Positions 1 to 11,400 of a stretch of DNA of 64,000 nt are shown piece by piece. The stretch covers positions 50,089,208-50,153,207 of the forward strand of contig CM053143.1 in NCBI GenBank assembly GCA_028571685.1, in the 5' to 3' direction. The stretch comes from Heterohyrax brucei (lineage: Eukaryota > Chordata > Mammalia > Hyracoidea > Procaviidae). The translations under genes and the position numbers were made by a program. The notes below the pieces were generated by a model, which was not told where the DNA came from, searched no databases, and worked only from the letters and a program-made list of their open reading frames with translations. Within the stretch, counting starts at the first letter, position 1, and the number at the start of each line of letters is the position of its first letter.

Positions 1-39
1 CATATGAAAACCAAGAACATCAAAGACATGAGGAAAATA

Positions 40-430
40 TGAGCTCAAGAGACTGAAGAGTCCATATGATTGAGAGACTACATCAGCATAAGACCAGAAG
101 AACTAGATGGTGTCCAGCCACCACCAAAGACAGCCCTTTCAGGGAATACAGTGTAGAGTCTCTGGTGCAGCACAAGAAAAAAGAAGTGTGCAGATCTAGA
201 ACTCTATTAATAGACCGGACTTGGTGATCCAACAACCTCAAGTGTCCCCAGAGAACATGGCCCCTCAACTTGCTGCTAGCCCAGACTTTAAACCAGTCCG
301 AAGCCAACACTTCAAAGATTGGACTGGACTAATGGACCTAGAGTGATGCAGGTGATGTGTGTACTGTATGGTTTAGTGTATATATATCAGACTGTCCAGC
401 TGGTTTTTTTTTAGAGGGGAGAGGAGGGGA
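40..430 (+). mobile_element. L1 3'UTR fragment, sense
   Basis: The sequence can be aligned by eye to the 3'UTR of the large L1 in this window (about 27900-28260), including the block reading GATGGTG..CCACCACCA and the purine-rich GAGGGGAGAGGAGGGGACA run. It is more diverged than the young copies, so it is an older insertion. Its 5' part may continue left of the window. Confidence 0.7.
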
Positions 431-440
431 CAAGTGTCAT

Positions 441-1316
441 TAATTTCTCTCTTTCACTCATCTTCAAGAATTCCCATGATGTGTACTTTAGGTTTCTTAA
501 TGTTGTCCCATAATTGCGTTAAACTGTACTCATTCTTTTTTGCTTTTCAGCCACTATAATTTTGACTAGTTTATCCTCTAATTCACTGAATCTTCTGTCT
601 GATTAAGTATGTTTTTATATCCTTCCATTGTTGTCTTTCTAGTCATTGTCCCTTTCAGTTGCAACATTTCTGTTTGGTTTGTTTTTATCTTTTTTTATAA
701 CCTCATTTTGCTGATGCATTATTTTCCTTATTAGATCTTTGTCTGTGTTTTCCCTTCACTCTTTAATTATGTTTAACATTGTGTTGTATTTTTATTGTTC
801 AACCTCCCATTTGCCACGTTCATTTGGATAGGACATGATTTCTCTTTTCTTTACATGTCTTGTGATTTTATGTTCATGGCATTGCAGTTTTCAAAGATGC
901 TAACTTTCTCCATTCTCCCCAATATTGGGGGGTTTTGTCCATGCTACTTTCTGGGAAAAAAAAAAACTCTTAGGCAAACAAAGCCTTCAACTTTACTTAC
1001 CCTTCCCTCTTCCTCTCTGTGATAGCTTCTTCTCCTTTCCTCGTTTAATTAAAATTCACAAGTTGCAGATCTTGGTTTTCAATTTTTAGTGTTTCCCAAA
1101 CACGCCAGAGAGTGCTCTGTGGCCAGTCTTAGGGGCAGGCAACCCCGGTCAGTGCTAATCAGCCTAGCAAGGGGCCTAACCCCTGTCTTTGTTTATTCCT
1201 GTCATGTCTGTTCCTGCCACCACATTTCTGTCAGAGTACCCTCACTCAGTGACCCTTGTTCAAGGCTGTGCCTAGCCTTCCAGTTGTCTCAAGCCTTCCT
1301 TCTCTTCTCTGTTTGG
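441..1316 (-). mobile_element. A/T-rich sequence resembling an antisense L1/HAL1 ORF1 5' half
   Basis: On the minus strand, about 870-450 has the A-rich, Lys/Glu/Asn-coding look of the ORF1 coiled-coil region of old L1 or HAL1 elements, full of stops. It probably forms one old element with 3341-4600, which is separated from it only by the later L1 insertion at 1330-3327. The family assignment is tentative. Confidence 0.35.
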
Positions 1317-1329
1317 GCTGCTTATTTCT
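1317..1329. repeat. Target-site duplication, left copy (GCTGCTTATTTCT)
   Basis: The 13-base word recurs exactly at 3328-3340, on the two sides of the L1 material at 1330-3327. Confidence 0.75.
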
Positions 1330-2021
1330 TTTTTTTATTGTGATTAAGTAAAGGTTACAATCCAAGTCAAATTGCCATGTAAAACCTCAGATTACCCACC
1401 TCTCTGCAACTGTATCTGCTCTCCTCACCCTGTGACAGCACCTTCTTCTTTTCCACTCTTTACTTTCAGGTTCCACTCAGCCAACACCTGTCCCCTCCTC
1501 TCCACCCTCTCCTGTCCTCTCTAAAAAGAAACCAGTTGGAAAGTCTCATATGTATATTAAACCATGAAGTACATGCACCATAGGCATCACTCTGTGTCCC
1601 TGAGTCCAGTCCATTCTTGGTCTGAAGTGTTGATTTAAGTACCATTTTAAGCTCTGAGCTAGCAGCAGGTCTAGGGGCCATGTCCTCATAAATTTAATTT
1701 CTTTAATTAATTTTATTTTGTTGTTGTTGTTGCTGAGAATACACACAGAACAGTCAGCAACTCAACAATTTCTACCTACCCAATTCAGTAACATCAGTTA
1801 GATGCTTCAAGTTGTGTGATCATTCTCGCCCTCCCTTCCCGAATTGTCCCCCCTCTGTTAGAAACTCACTGTCCCCATCTGATCTTTGGAGTTGCTGTTG
1901 CCAATATGTATCTCATATTGACTTATAATAACTCTTATTTACCTAATATGATTTCAGTGTTTAGTACTATTAGATCCAAGTCACCAATGTCCTTAGAGTG
2001 TGTTTCACTTCCTGTCTTTTT
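1330..2021 (-). mobile_element. L1 3' end, antisense (outer part of a composite insertion)
   Basis: It starts with a T-tract and TTGTGATTAAGTAAA, the reverse of an older L1 3' tail that also occurs at 6540-6573 and 8096-8112. From about 1710 to 1900 it matches, by eye, the same 3'UTR-type repeat as 7130-7490 (sense) and 13640-14110 (antisense). Confidence 0.7.
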
Positions 2022-3327
2022 GTTTTTTTATTTAACATGACTGAGTGAAAATGTACATTCCTATATAAATTTACATGCCCACCTATATGCAGCTTCCACT
2101 GCTCTCCCTGTCCGGTGACTGCACACTATTCCTCTCTGCTCCATACATGTCTCATCCTCCCAACAGCCTCCTTTCCCCTCTTCTCCATCCACTCCCCTTC
2201 CTCCAGCCAGAGGTTAGCAAGATGATATCCTATAGATGTATAGAACCATAAAGTGCTTCCAATATATGGTCACTCTGCATTGCCAAGTCCAATCCATTCC
2301 TGTCCAAAGAGTGGACCTTCGTTATAATTTATGGGTAAGGTCAGCATCAGGGCCAGGGGCCTTGCTCTCAGGGGAACCCCGAAACCGCTGGACCATCAAT
2401 CGAGGTCTTTTAGTGGAGATCTCAGGATGCACACTTTTTTATTCTTGTGTTGCCAGTGAGACTCCTCTCTGTAAGCTCCATCGTGGCTGTTACTGGTGGT
2501 GGCCGGGCACCATCTGGTTCTTCTGGTCCCAAGTCGATGTAGGCACCCACTCTTGTGGGTCTCTCTGTCTTCTCGGTTGTCTTTACCACATGCCATTTTG
2601 GTCCTCGGTGAGCTTCCATTCCTGCTGAGTTGGGACCATTTGCTGTGTCCTCGGATGGCAGCTTGGCAGCTTTTAAGACCCCAGACGCCACTCACCAATG
2701 TGGGGTGCAGAGAGCCCTCTTAGCAAAACGCTAGTTGTGCCAGTTGGCCTCAATTTCGCGTAAGAGCATGGTCCCCTGCCCCCTGCCCCAGCTACTCTAT
2801 CCTTGCAATATTGGGTTAAGATGGAAGGAATACTCAAGTTATGCCGAAGTCTGCTTAATATTGTTTTTGTTTCTAATGTGTGGTATCACCGCTTTCTCCC
2901 AACCAGATTTCTAGCAACTATCTAAACTAAACCCTCCTCTCTCCCCCTCCCTCCCTCCCCTCCCTTGCAACTGTCAAAGAGTCTTCTATACACAAGTCTG
3001 TTTTTGAGATCTTATCGTAGAGGTCTCATACAGTATTTGTCCCTTTGTCGATGACTGCTTTCACTCAACATAATGTCTTCCAGTTGAAACCAGGTTAGGA
3101 GATGTTTCCTGGAATCATTGTTATTCTTTATCATTGCGTAGTGCTCCATTGAGTATATGTACCATAGTTTATCTATCCATTCTTCTGATGTTGGGCATCT
3201 GGGTTAATTCCATCTTTTTGCTATCATGGACTGTGCTGCGATAAACATTCTGGTGTGTGTGTCCGTTGGTATGAAAGGCCCTGATTCTGTAGGATATATT
3301 CCAAGTAGTGGAACTACTGGGTCATGA
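2022..3327 (-). mobile_element. L1 ORF2 3' end and 3'UTR, antisense (5'-truncated young copy)
   Basis: The reverse complement runs from the ORF2 C-terminal codons (near 3300) to the L1 3' tail at 2030, covering the same 1.3 kb as 27130-28430 with few differences. The ORF2 part reads the conserved GIYP-like and WNQ/MPNI-type motifs in pieces. The G-rich tracts of the 3'UTR are present (C-rich here near 2770 and 2944-2966). Its 5' truncation point coincides with the outer target-site duplication. Confidence 0.88.
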
Positions 3328-3340
3328 GCTGCTTATTTCT
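3328..3340. repeat. Target-site duplication, right copy (GCTGCTTATTTCT)
   Basis: It matches 1317-1329 exactly and brackets the composite L1 insertion. Confidence 0.75.
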
Positions 3341-4600
3341 AAGCTAGCATTGAGGAGAAGTACAGGCAGGCTTCCCTCCCTCTCAGAAGGAGGAGAGGCT
3401 GGCCCTCACCAGAAGGACCTCTGTCCTGTTGGTTTCAGAGCCCTGTTGGTCCTGTGAGCAGTCTCCGCTTAGGTGACCTGGCTCCTGGCTTTGCTATAGA
3501 GAACCTTCTGTAGGGGTTGGTATCAGTCCAGCAGCTGACAGTTAATAGGTAGGTGAGGACTGTCACACTCTAAACAGACCCCCAGGGACGTCTACTTTGT
3601 CCTGTCGGAAACCCCCTCCCCTCTGCCGTATGTTGGCTGTGGGTGTGGCCTCCACTCAAGACAACATCTTCCTAGCACAGAGCTGCCTCAATCAGCAGCC
3701 CTCAGGGCTGACATGAAGGGAGAATAGAAAGACCTGAGCTGATTGCTAGGGAAGTCTGTCCAGTTGGTTTCAGAGGCCTGAGCTATGGGTTACTCAGGGA
3801 GAAGGGCAGAGTGCTGACTCCGGGAGCAAACTCACTGCAGAACATCATCTGTGGCAATTTAGAATAGCCTGGCAGCCACTATGGATCAAGACCAGGTGGG
3901 GCAGGGGCTGTCCTGCTCCACTTGGACCCCTAGGGAAGTCGGTTGCTATCAGAGGCCCCCTACCAGATCGTTAGCTCTGAGTGCAGTGTGCACTCATGAT
4001 GGCTATTTTCAGCACACAGCAGCCTCATTCCAGTAATCCTCAACACTGACCAGAAGGGGGAACAGACAAACCCAAACTGACCCTGAGGGAGGTCTGTCCT
4101 ATTGATTTGGGGGACCTGAATTGTATTTTCAGAGAGGCAGAGTGGTGCCTATGGAAGACGCCTAAGGCAGAAGCTCTCTGTAGCAATTTGCAGGAGCCTG
4201 TGAACAGTTACCAGGTGGGGGAAGGATGTTCATGCTTCTGCCACATCCCCAGGAAGCTCTGCCTTGTTGCTCTCGGAGATTCCCACCCACCCCTGGTATG
4301 CTGGCTGCGAGTACAAGCTCCGCTCAAGACCTGCTTTCTAGCACACAGTAACCTCAGTCGGCAGTCTCAGTCAACCCTGACCAGAAGAGGGGATAGACTG
4401 ACCCAGACTGACCTCCAGGGAGTTCTGTTAATTTTGGAGCTCTGTGCTATGGGGCACACAGGGAAGTGGTAGAATATTGACTATGGAGGCAGACTCGACA
4501 GGTGCCATCTGTAGCAATTCACAGCAGCCTTGCAGCTGTCAGTGTCTAGAAGGTGCTGGCAAGCTACAAGCAGAATTCTAGAGGGAGGCCTAACATGCTG
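3341..4600. repeat. Tandem array, ~335-bp unit, about 3.7 diverged copies
   Basis: The anchor word (C)CAGAAGG and the following 'GTCTGTCC..TTGG' context recur near 3409, 3711, 4050 and 4381, spacings of about 300, 338 and 331. Each unit also contains a 'CAGCAC/AGCAGCC..CTAGCACACAG' block and a 'CTATGGG..GGCAGA' block. It could be the 5'UTR monomers of an old antisense L1/HAL1, or a local satellite. The 121-codon open frame here is not supported as a gene. Confidence 0.6.
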
Positions 4601-5439
4601 ATTTTAGAGCAGAATCTTTAGGTCCTGTCTGTTTGTACAGGCAAGAGGTGTGGTCGTTAGGGAAGCAGGCTCGTTTGCTGGCGCTGCTTTGCCAGTTCAT
4701 AGTAGTCAGTGGCTCATGTGATTGAGCGGTGAGGCAGGCCTGGTTGGGAGAAACAGTTTTTCTACTGTAAGTCACTCTTGTGGCTTCACTGATTGTTGCC
4801 TGTCTGCAGTTCCCTGCTCCTGTCCTCTGCTCCCTAATTCAGAGTCCTTCACAGTTAAACACTGTTTCTTGTTGTATTTGTGGGAGAGAGTTGAACAATG
4901 GGCTGTTGACTCCATCATTTTCCCAGAATCCCAGATTTTCTTTGTTATGTTATATTGGGGATTTGGGGGAGGGCAGTAATTTTAAGGTGCACAAGATACT
5001 TTGGAGTAAACACAAGAATTTATTCTACATTATCATTATCACCAAAATGAAGCTAACTTAAAACATTTGATTTTGTCTGTCACAGATTCAGTCTTAGATG
5101 CTCAAACTCTTTATAGTCCATGAACCTGCACTGATGAAACTACAGAGCTAGAATAAACTGCCCACCTCTTGGCCTGTACATTCCATAGTGGCAGTGACCA
5201 TGTGTTTAATATTACATACTTCACACCTGACCATAACAACTAGTCAGCAAATGTTTATGTGATTTATTAATTACACTTTGTTTTGTCCTGTGTTCATTAC
5301 CTAGCCAAAAATTGCCTGCTAATTTTAACAACTCTTCACTAAATATAGCTATCTTGAGGGTCTCACCAAGTTTTTAGGTTGTTTCGGCTGTTTCTGTGAC
5401 TCATTTGAGTGAAATAAAAGCTGAAGTCATTTCAGCAGC
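4601..5439. other. SCLT1 intron, no recognised element
   Basis: There are mixed-composition sequence and short open frames without family resemblance. The end of the ~335-bp array may continue weakly to about 4760. Confidence 0.4.
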
Positions 5440-6575
5440 AGAAGTAAGCCACGATGGGACACAGTTTCACTCTCACTAGGATGGCTGTGGAGCCCTGGTG
5501 ACCCAGTGGTTAAGCATTTATCTGCTAACCAGGAGCTCAGCAGTTCAAATCTACTCTGTCCTGCAGGACCGCTGTGAGCCATAATTGGCTCAGTAGCAAG
5601 GAGTTGCATCTGGTTAGGATGGCTGAGTTAAAAAAAAAAAATGACAGATGTTGGTGGAGGATGTGAGTAAATTGGAACCTTATCCACTGGTGGTAGGAAT
5701 GCAAAGTGGTATAGCCATGTGTAAAACAATGTGGTGGCTCCTCAAAACATAAAATTGGAACTACCATATGACCCAGCAGTTTCACTCCTGGTGTATACCC
5801 AAAAGGTTTGAAAGCAGAGACTCAGAGACTTGTTACCCCAGTGTTGGTTGCAGCATTGTTCACAATAGCCACAACATGGAAACAACCTAAATGGCCACGA
5901 CCCGATGAATCGGTAAACAAAATGTGGTGAATATATACAGTGGAATACTAGTCAGCCAGCGGGCGAAATGAAGCCCTGATACATGATGTAATGCGGCTGG
6001 AACAGGAAGGTATTACACAGACTGAAATAATTCAGTCAAAAAAGGACAAATTTTGTATGACCTCTCATGTAAAAACACAATAGAGGGCAAATGGATAGAG
6101 ACCAAAGTTTATTAGTGGTTACCTGTGGTAAGAGATGGGGAATATGGCATTAATGATGATGGGAGAATCACATTGATTAAGGGTAGGGTTGTACAGCCAG
6201 TTATTGCAACTGCTGTCAATAAATTTTACAGCTGTAAAAAGTTGAACTGGCAAAGGATGTGTGATATATTTACAGCAACAACAATAACAAAAGAGAAAGA
6301 GTAGCTGCTACTAGCCCAGAGCTGAGACCAGTACTGAAGCCAACACTTCAGACAAAGATTGGACCTGGGGACACAGAGTGATGCCGGTGGTGTGTTTACT
6401 TTATGGTTTAATATACATGTTAGGCTGTCTACCTGGTCTCTTTTTCGAGAGGAGAGGTATTGCAGGAGACAGATGTCAGCTGAGTGGATACCAAAAGTAG
6501 AGTGGGTTTTGTATGGCAAATTGACTTGGATTATATATAAACTTTTACTTAATCACAATAAAAAAAAAAAAAGTA
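5440..6575 (+). mobile_element. L1 ORF2 3' end and 3'UTR, older family, sense
   Basis: The segment 5626-5960 reads the common mammalian L1 ORF2 C-terminal stretch (tolerant matches to ..PYDPAVPLLGI.. style codons and the 'GAATACTA..AGCC' end). A 3'UTR and an A12 tail at 6560-6572 follow. An AfroSINE interrupts it at 5488-5614. The part after 6290 aligns to the 3'UTR seen at 230-430. Confidence 0.75.
5477..5625 (+). mobile_element. AfroSINE nested in L1, with 11-bp target-site duplication
   Basis: The tRNA-like head (GAGCCCTGGTGACCCAGTGGTTAA) begins at 5490. The word TAGGATGGCTG occurs at 5477-5487 and again at 5615-5625, splitting the L1 coding sequence. This dates the SINE as younger than that L1. 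Confidence 0.85.
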
Positions 6576-6841
6576 GCTGCTGAGGTTGCTTAGCTACAAC
6601 CAAAAATCACATGGGATTTTGTTCCTTGATTTGGAGGTTTAGAGTCATAGTTTCATGGACTATCCCAGTTAACATGTTTAGTGCTTCTGTTCTACTTTCC
6701 AGTTTAGTACATGGTACCTAAGGTCTTAAAAGCTTGCAAAGCGTCTATCCAAGGCATAGCAATTGGTCTTTATTCACCCAGAGTGACAGAGGAGGGAGTT
6801 AAGAATAGGAGATAGGTTAACTGACTTCATGAACAGCTGCC
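6516..6841. repeat. Left arm of a ~330-bp inverted repeat
   Basis: This arm is the reverse complement of 7809-8140 over its whole length at high identity. It includes the end of the L1 3'UTR, its A-tail, and 270 bases of a second L1-3'UTR-like element that begins AGTAGCTGCTGAGGTTGCTTA. Confidence 0.88.
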
Positions 6842-7808
6842 AATTTTGCCATGAGACTCAAACTGGATGGTGCCTAGCTACCATTACTGAACATTTTGAT
6901 CAAAGATTCTATAAAAATAATCCTGATCAGAAGAGGAAAATGCAGAACAAAATTTCAAATTATCACCCCAAAGTGCTGACTCTCCATCTTCCACCCAGAG
7001 AAGCTCCCCAACTGCACCCTCCCATCAACTACAATCTGCTAAAGGATACTTCCCACCCAGGAAAAAAAAAAATTCCAATTATCCTAGACTCTAGACATTA
7101 TAGAGCCAACTGGTCTGGATGAGCTTTTGGAACTATTGCCCTAAAATAGACTTTAAACCTTAGACTGAAAATATCCCCTGAAGTCTTCTTAAAACCAAAC
7201 AGTAGTTTAGCTTAACTTGTGTTAAAAAAAAAAAAAAAAAAAAAAGAGGCTAGAGCTTTATGCTCTTTTAAGACTGTCTGTATGGGATCAAAGTGACAAT
7301 GGTAATTCAAAAGATTGGATATTAATGAGAGAGGGAACAATTCAGTAAAAGAGGGTGAGAATGGTTGCACAACTCAGAGAATGTAATCAGTGTCACTGGA
7401 TCACACATGTGGAAAGTGTCAAATTTATGTAATGTATATGTTCCTGTGCATATCCTCAACATCAACAACAAAATAGTTTTTTTTTAAAAAAGAAGCCGCA
7501 GAAGTTCAAAGAATAAAAACTAAGTTTGAGTTAACTGTTGTCATACTCAAATTGATTTAATATTTGCTCTGATTTGGTCTTTTTAAAGTTATTTTTAAGA
7601 CTACACTGAATCTGCTTTTAACCTGGAGCTCTAAATGATCATTGGCAAAAAGCATTAAAATGCTTACATAACGAGCAACAAAAACAGAAGATAGTTTCTT
7701 TGTGTAATTCCAGCTAATAGAACATACAGGACATAAATACCTACATACCAATCGTAAATACACTGCATTGAATTGATGTTGGATTGCTTTAATGTTATCT
7801 TAAACTTA
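6842..7808 (+). mobile_element. Spacer of the inverted repeat: older L1-type 3'UTR repeat plus unassigned sequence
   Basis: The part 6850-7490 belongs to the same family as 13640-14110 (reverse) and 1710-1900 (reverse), with shared blocks such as GAGGGTGAGAATGGT and TATGGGATCAAAGTGACAA. It has an A21 tract at 7224-7244. Only 7490-7808 is unassigned. Confidence 0.55.
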
Positions 7809-8140
7809 GGCAGCTGTTCATGCAGTCGGTTAGCCAGACATTCCATATCTCCTATTAACTCCTTCCTCTGTCACTCTAGGTGAATAAAGACCAATTGCTG
7901 TGCCTTGGATGGATGCTTTGCAAGCTTTTAAGACCTTAGGTACCATATACTAAACTGGAAAGTATAACAGAAGCACAAAATATATTAACTGGGATAGTCC
8001 ATGAAACTGTGACTCTAAACCTCCAAATCAAGGAACAAAATCCCATGCGATTTTTGGTTGTAGATAAGCAACCTCAGCAGCTACTTTTTTTCTTTAATTG
8101 TGATTAAGTAAAAGTTCATATATAATCCAAGTCGATTTGC
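7809..8140. repeat. Right arm of the inverted repeat
   Basis: It is the reverse complement of 6516-6841. The same A-tail/second-element junction appears here as TTTTTTTCTTTAATTGTGATT next to GTAGCTGC in reverse. Confidence 0.88.
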
Positions 8141-8157
8141 TTCTTTTAAGAAGCATT

Positions 8158-8330
8158 GGGAAACCTTGATGCCATAGTGGTTAAGTGCTATCTGTGCTAA
8201 CCAAAAGGTCAACAGTTCAGGTCTGCCAGGTGCTCCTTGGAAACCATATGGAGCAGTTCTACTCTGTCCTGCAGGGTCGCTATGAGTCAGAATTGACTCG
8301 TCAGCAGTGGGTTTTGGTTTCAGGTTTACT
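8158..8330 (+). mobile_element. AfroSINE, just upstream of an SCLT1 exon
   Basis: It is full length, from the tRNA-like head (AACCTTGATGCCATAGTGGTTAAG) to the tail GTCGCTATGAGTCAGAATTGA and a T-rich end. It lies 64 bp from the SCLT1 acceptor. Confidence 0.92.
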
Positions 8331-8393
8331 GATAAAGATTTTGAACAGTCATAATAAAGGCTTTTGTTGATGTTGTTCTCTCTTGCTTAATAG

Positions 8394-8472
8394 GAGTGAG
8401 CTGAGCCGACAGAAACTTCATACCCAAGAGCTGCTTTCTCAGCTGGAAATGGCAAATGAAAAGGTAGTGGAG
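8394..8472 (+). CDS. SCLT1: SCLT1 coding exon (third from last)
   Basis: The exon is 79 nt. It follows a TTGCTTAATAG acceptor and precedes a GTAAGA donor. Its first base completes an Arg codon; 26 codons follow, beginning SELSRQKLHTQ and ending NEKVVE. The sequence is alpha-helical coiled coil. The human protein has KVAE where this has KVVE. An AfroSINE ends only about 65 bp upstream of the acceptor, so part of the local splicing context is repeat-derived or close to it. Confidence 0.92.
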
Positions 8473-11400
8473 GTAAGATAAGGACTCTCCTGGGAAGTGC
8501 TTTCTGCCACAGCTTGATATACCTGTTATAGAATTTTACCTGAGCTAAGTTCACATTGATTCCCTACTCAGAAATGTCCATACAGATTTGAGTATGTCTT
8601 GTGGAAATCATCCATAAGCCTGAAATCCACACTTAATATAATGTGAATAAAAGCTTTGAAAGCCAGTGATTCATCATAATATAAATGATAGGGTGTAGAG
8701 CTCCTATTTCCATTTTACTACTATAACTTGTGGAGGTCTTTCAGAAAGTGTATTGGGATCTTTTTTATTCCAGTGCGTGTCTAAGCTTATTCTTTTTAAA
8801 TTCACTCCTCTTACTTTGTTTTCATCCATCACAAAAGTCATATACAAAATACATTTACCTATTGGAATGTTAAAATACTTCTTTACATTAATACCTTAAA
8901 AAGTAAATATAGCAAGAATTTTTGTGTGTTTATTTGTTTCTGAGGCTTTAAAAAAACTGACCAATTTTTAGATTACGATTGGGGCTTTTTAGAATTCTAG
9001 TACTTCATTTGATATTCTAACTTTATTTTATTTTGTTTTCAAACATCCATTTTATTTTATTCACTTTTTTTTATTTACTATGATTGAGTGAAAAATGTAC
9101 ATTCCCATATAAATTTGCATGCCTACGTGTGTGCGGCTCCCCCTGCTCTCCCTGCCCCGTGACAGCACCCTCCTCCTCTCCATTCTATACATACCATATC
9201 CTCCTAACAATCTCCTATCCCCTCCTCTCCACCCTCTCTCCCACCTCCAGCAAGAGGTCAGCAGGACCACATCCTATAGATGCACATCTATAGCATGGGA
9301 CTATCTACTTCTTCAGAGAAACTTTGTTTTTCTTGATATTATTGCTTCAGCTTAAATTATTCTCTCAATTTAGATAAGTGCCAGAAAAACTGTATAACAA
9401 GCCTAGTTGTATTTAGATGCACATCTATAGGGTGTCGTCCTGCTGATATTCTAACTTTAAATCTGTTGGAATTCCATTAGTAAGATATGTGTTCCACTAT
9501 CTTTATTGCTTACTATAGAAGCCATACTGAAATCATTACTTGTAAGCATCATAGCGTTATGAACAAATATGAGCCATTTAGAAAACAGTTAAAGAAGAGC
9601 CGTTAAAATACTCTTTAATGCAGCTCCCACTTCCAGGTATCTAGTCTAAGGAAATTATTTAAAATATGAGAAATTTTAAAAGGAAAATATTTAGCATCCA
9701 AGAAAACCCCAGTGCTGTCAAGTGAATTCTGACACACAGCAGCCCTATAGGACGGAGTGGAACTGCTCCATAGAGTTTCCAGGGGGCGCCTGGGGGATTT
9801 GAACTGTCAACCTTTCTGTGAGCATATGTAACAATTAACCAGTATGCCACCAAGGTTTCCTTATTAGCATAGTAATGTTAATATTGGCAGATCAAAAGCA
9901 ATTCCAAATGATCAACTGAAAAGAAGCAGTTGCCTATCTTATGATTTACCCAGTCTGAATTATTCCTTATTCATTATGGTGGCAGTGTGAAAAATGCACA
10001 TTACATGTATTCTGCTTATAACTGTGGAAATGATAATTATAAATGATGAAATTTCCCCCCCCAAGTTTTCTTTAATGTTGTGATGTGCCTCTTAAAATTT
10101 AAGACTGTATAGTTAAACATCTTGGTAAATTGGAACAGCCAATATAGTACTCTTCATAAATTTTAACTTTTGCTTCTGGGCATAATAAATGTAATAAGCT
10201 CATTTTAACAGGGTGCTGGTATTTCAATATTTTATACTATGAGGTATGACATCCACTGTTACTTCTTGTATTTTTGGACATAGGAACTATCTACTTCTTC
10301 AGAGAAACTGTGTTTTTCTTGACATTATTGATTCAGCTTAAATTGTTCTCTTAATTTAGATAAGTGCCAGAAAAACTATATAACAAGCCTAGTTGTATAA
10401 AAGTGTCTTTTAAGGAAAGTCTGCATGTAACATGGACGTGATGCATATAAGCTAGTAATGCCAATTAAGATGGAGCTGTAAGGCCAGACCTAGAAATCAG
10501 ACTGATGAAGAAAAAGTTAAAATAAATGCTCATTCCTAGCTATGCTACTGATATTATATGTGTTAGGCTGTGGATGTGTGCAGCCATCAGACACAAAATA
10601 GCCTGATTAATAAGTATGGAGAAAGATAATACATTTTTAAATTGCTGGATTCTCTGAATCTATCTGTATGAGAACATGTTATGACAAAGTTGTATTCATG
10701 ATTCTAAATAATTCTATTGAACTTAATACTCATTGCCATTAAGTCAATTCCAACTCTTAGTGACCCTTTTGGACAGAGTAGAACTTTTTCATAGAGTTTC
10801 CAAGGAACAACTGATGGACTCAAACTGCCAAACTTTTGGTTAGCAGCCTAGCTCTTAGCCAGTAGGCCACCAGGGTTCCATTGACCCTAATAGCCACTGG
10901 AATATACAGTATGTTGGGGAATGTACTGAAACAGAGATCTTTTTCTTTTTTATAATATGTTTTGTATATAAAATCATTTAAGACTGTTATTAAATATCAG
11001 AATTCCTGGAATGACTACTTTCTGTTCTTAGAATTTTATAATGATGGTTTCAGGGTTTCCCTAGAAGCTTATAAGCTCCTGCACAAACCAGACCAAACCA
11101 ACCCAAACCCATGGCCATCAAGTCAGATCTGACTCATAGCAAAACTATCTGTCAGAGTAGAACTTCCCCATAGTTTCCAAGGAGTGGCTGGCGGATTTGA
11201 ACTCCCAACCTTTTGGTTAGCAGATGTAGCATTTAACCCACTATGCCACCAGCGCTTCTGTTACTGCTTTACAGTGGTTCTCAAATCAGCAGCATCACTA
11301 TCCACTACAGACTTAATAGAAATGCAGATTTTCAAGGCCTGTCCTGACCTACTGAATCTGAACTCTGGTTGCAAAGCCCAGCAATCTGTGTTTTCATAAA

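Noticed and set aside
4107-4472. 121-codon frame
   Set aside because: It lies inside the ~335-bp tandem array and is not preserved between units.
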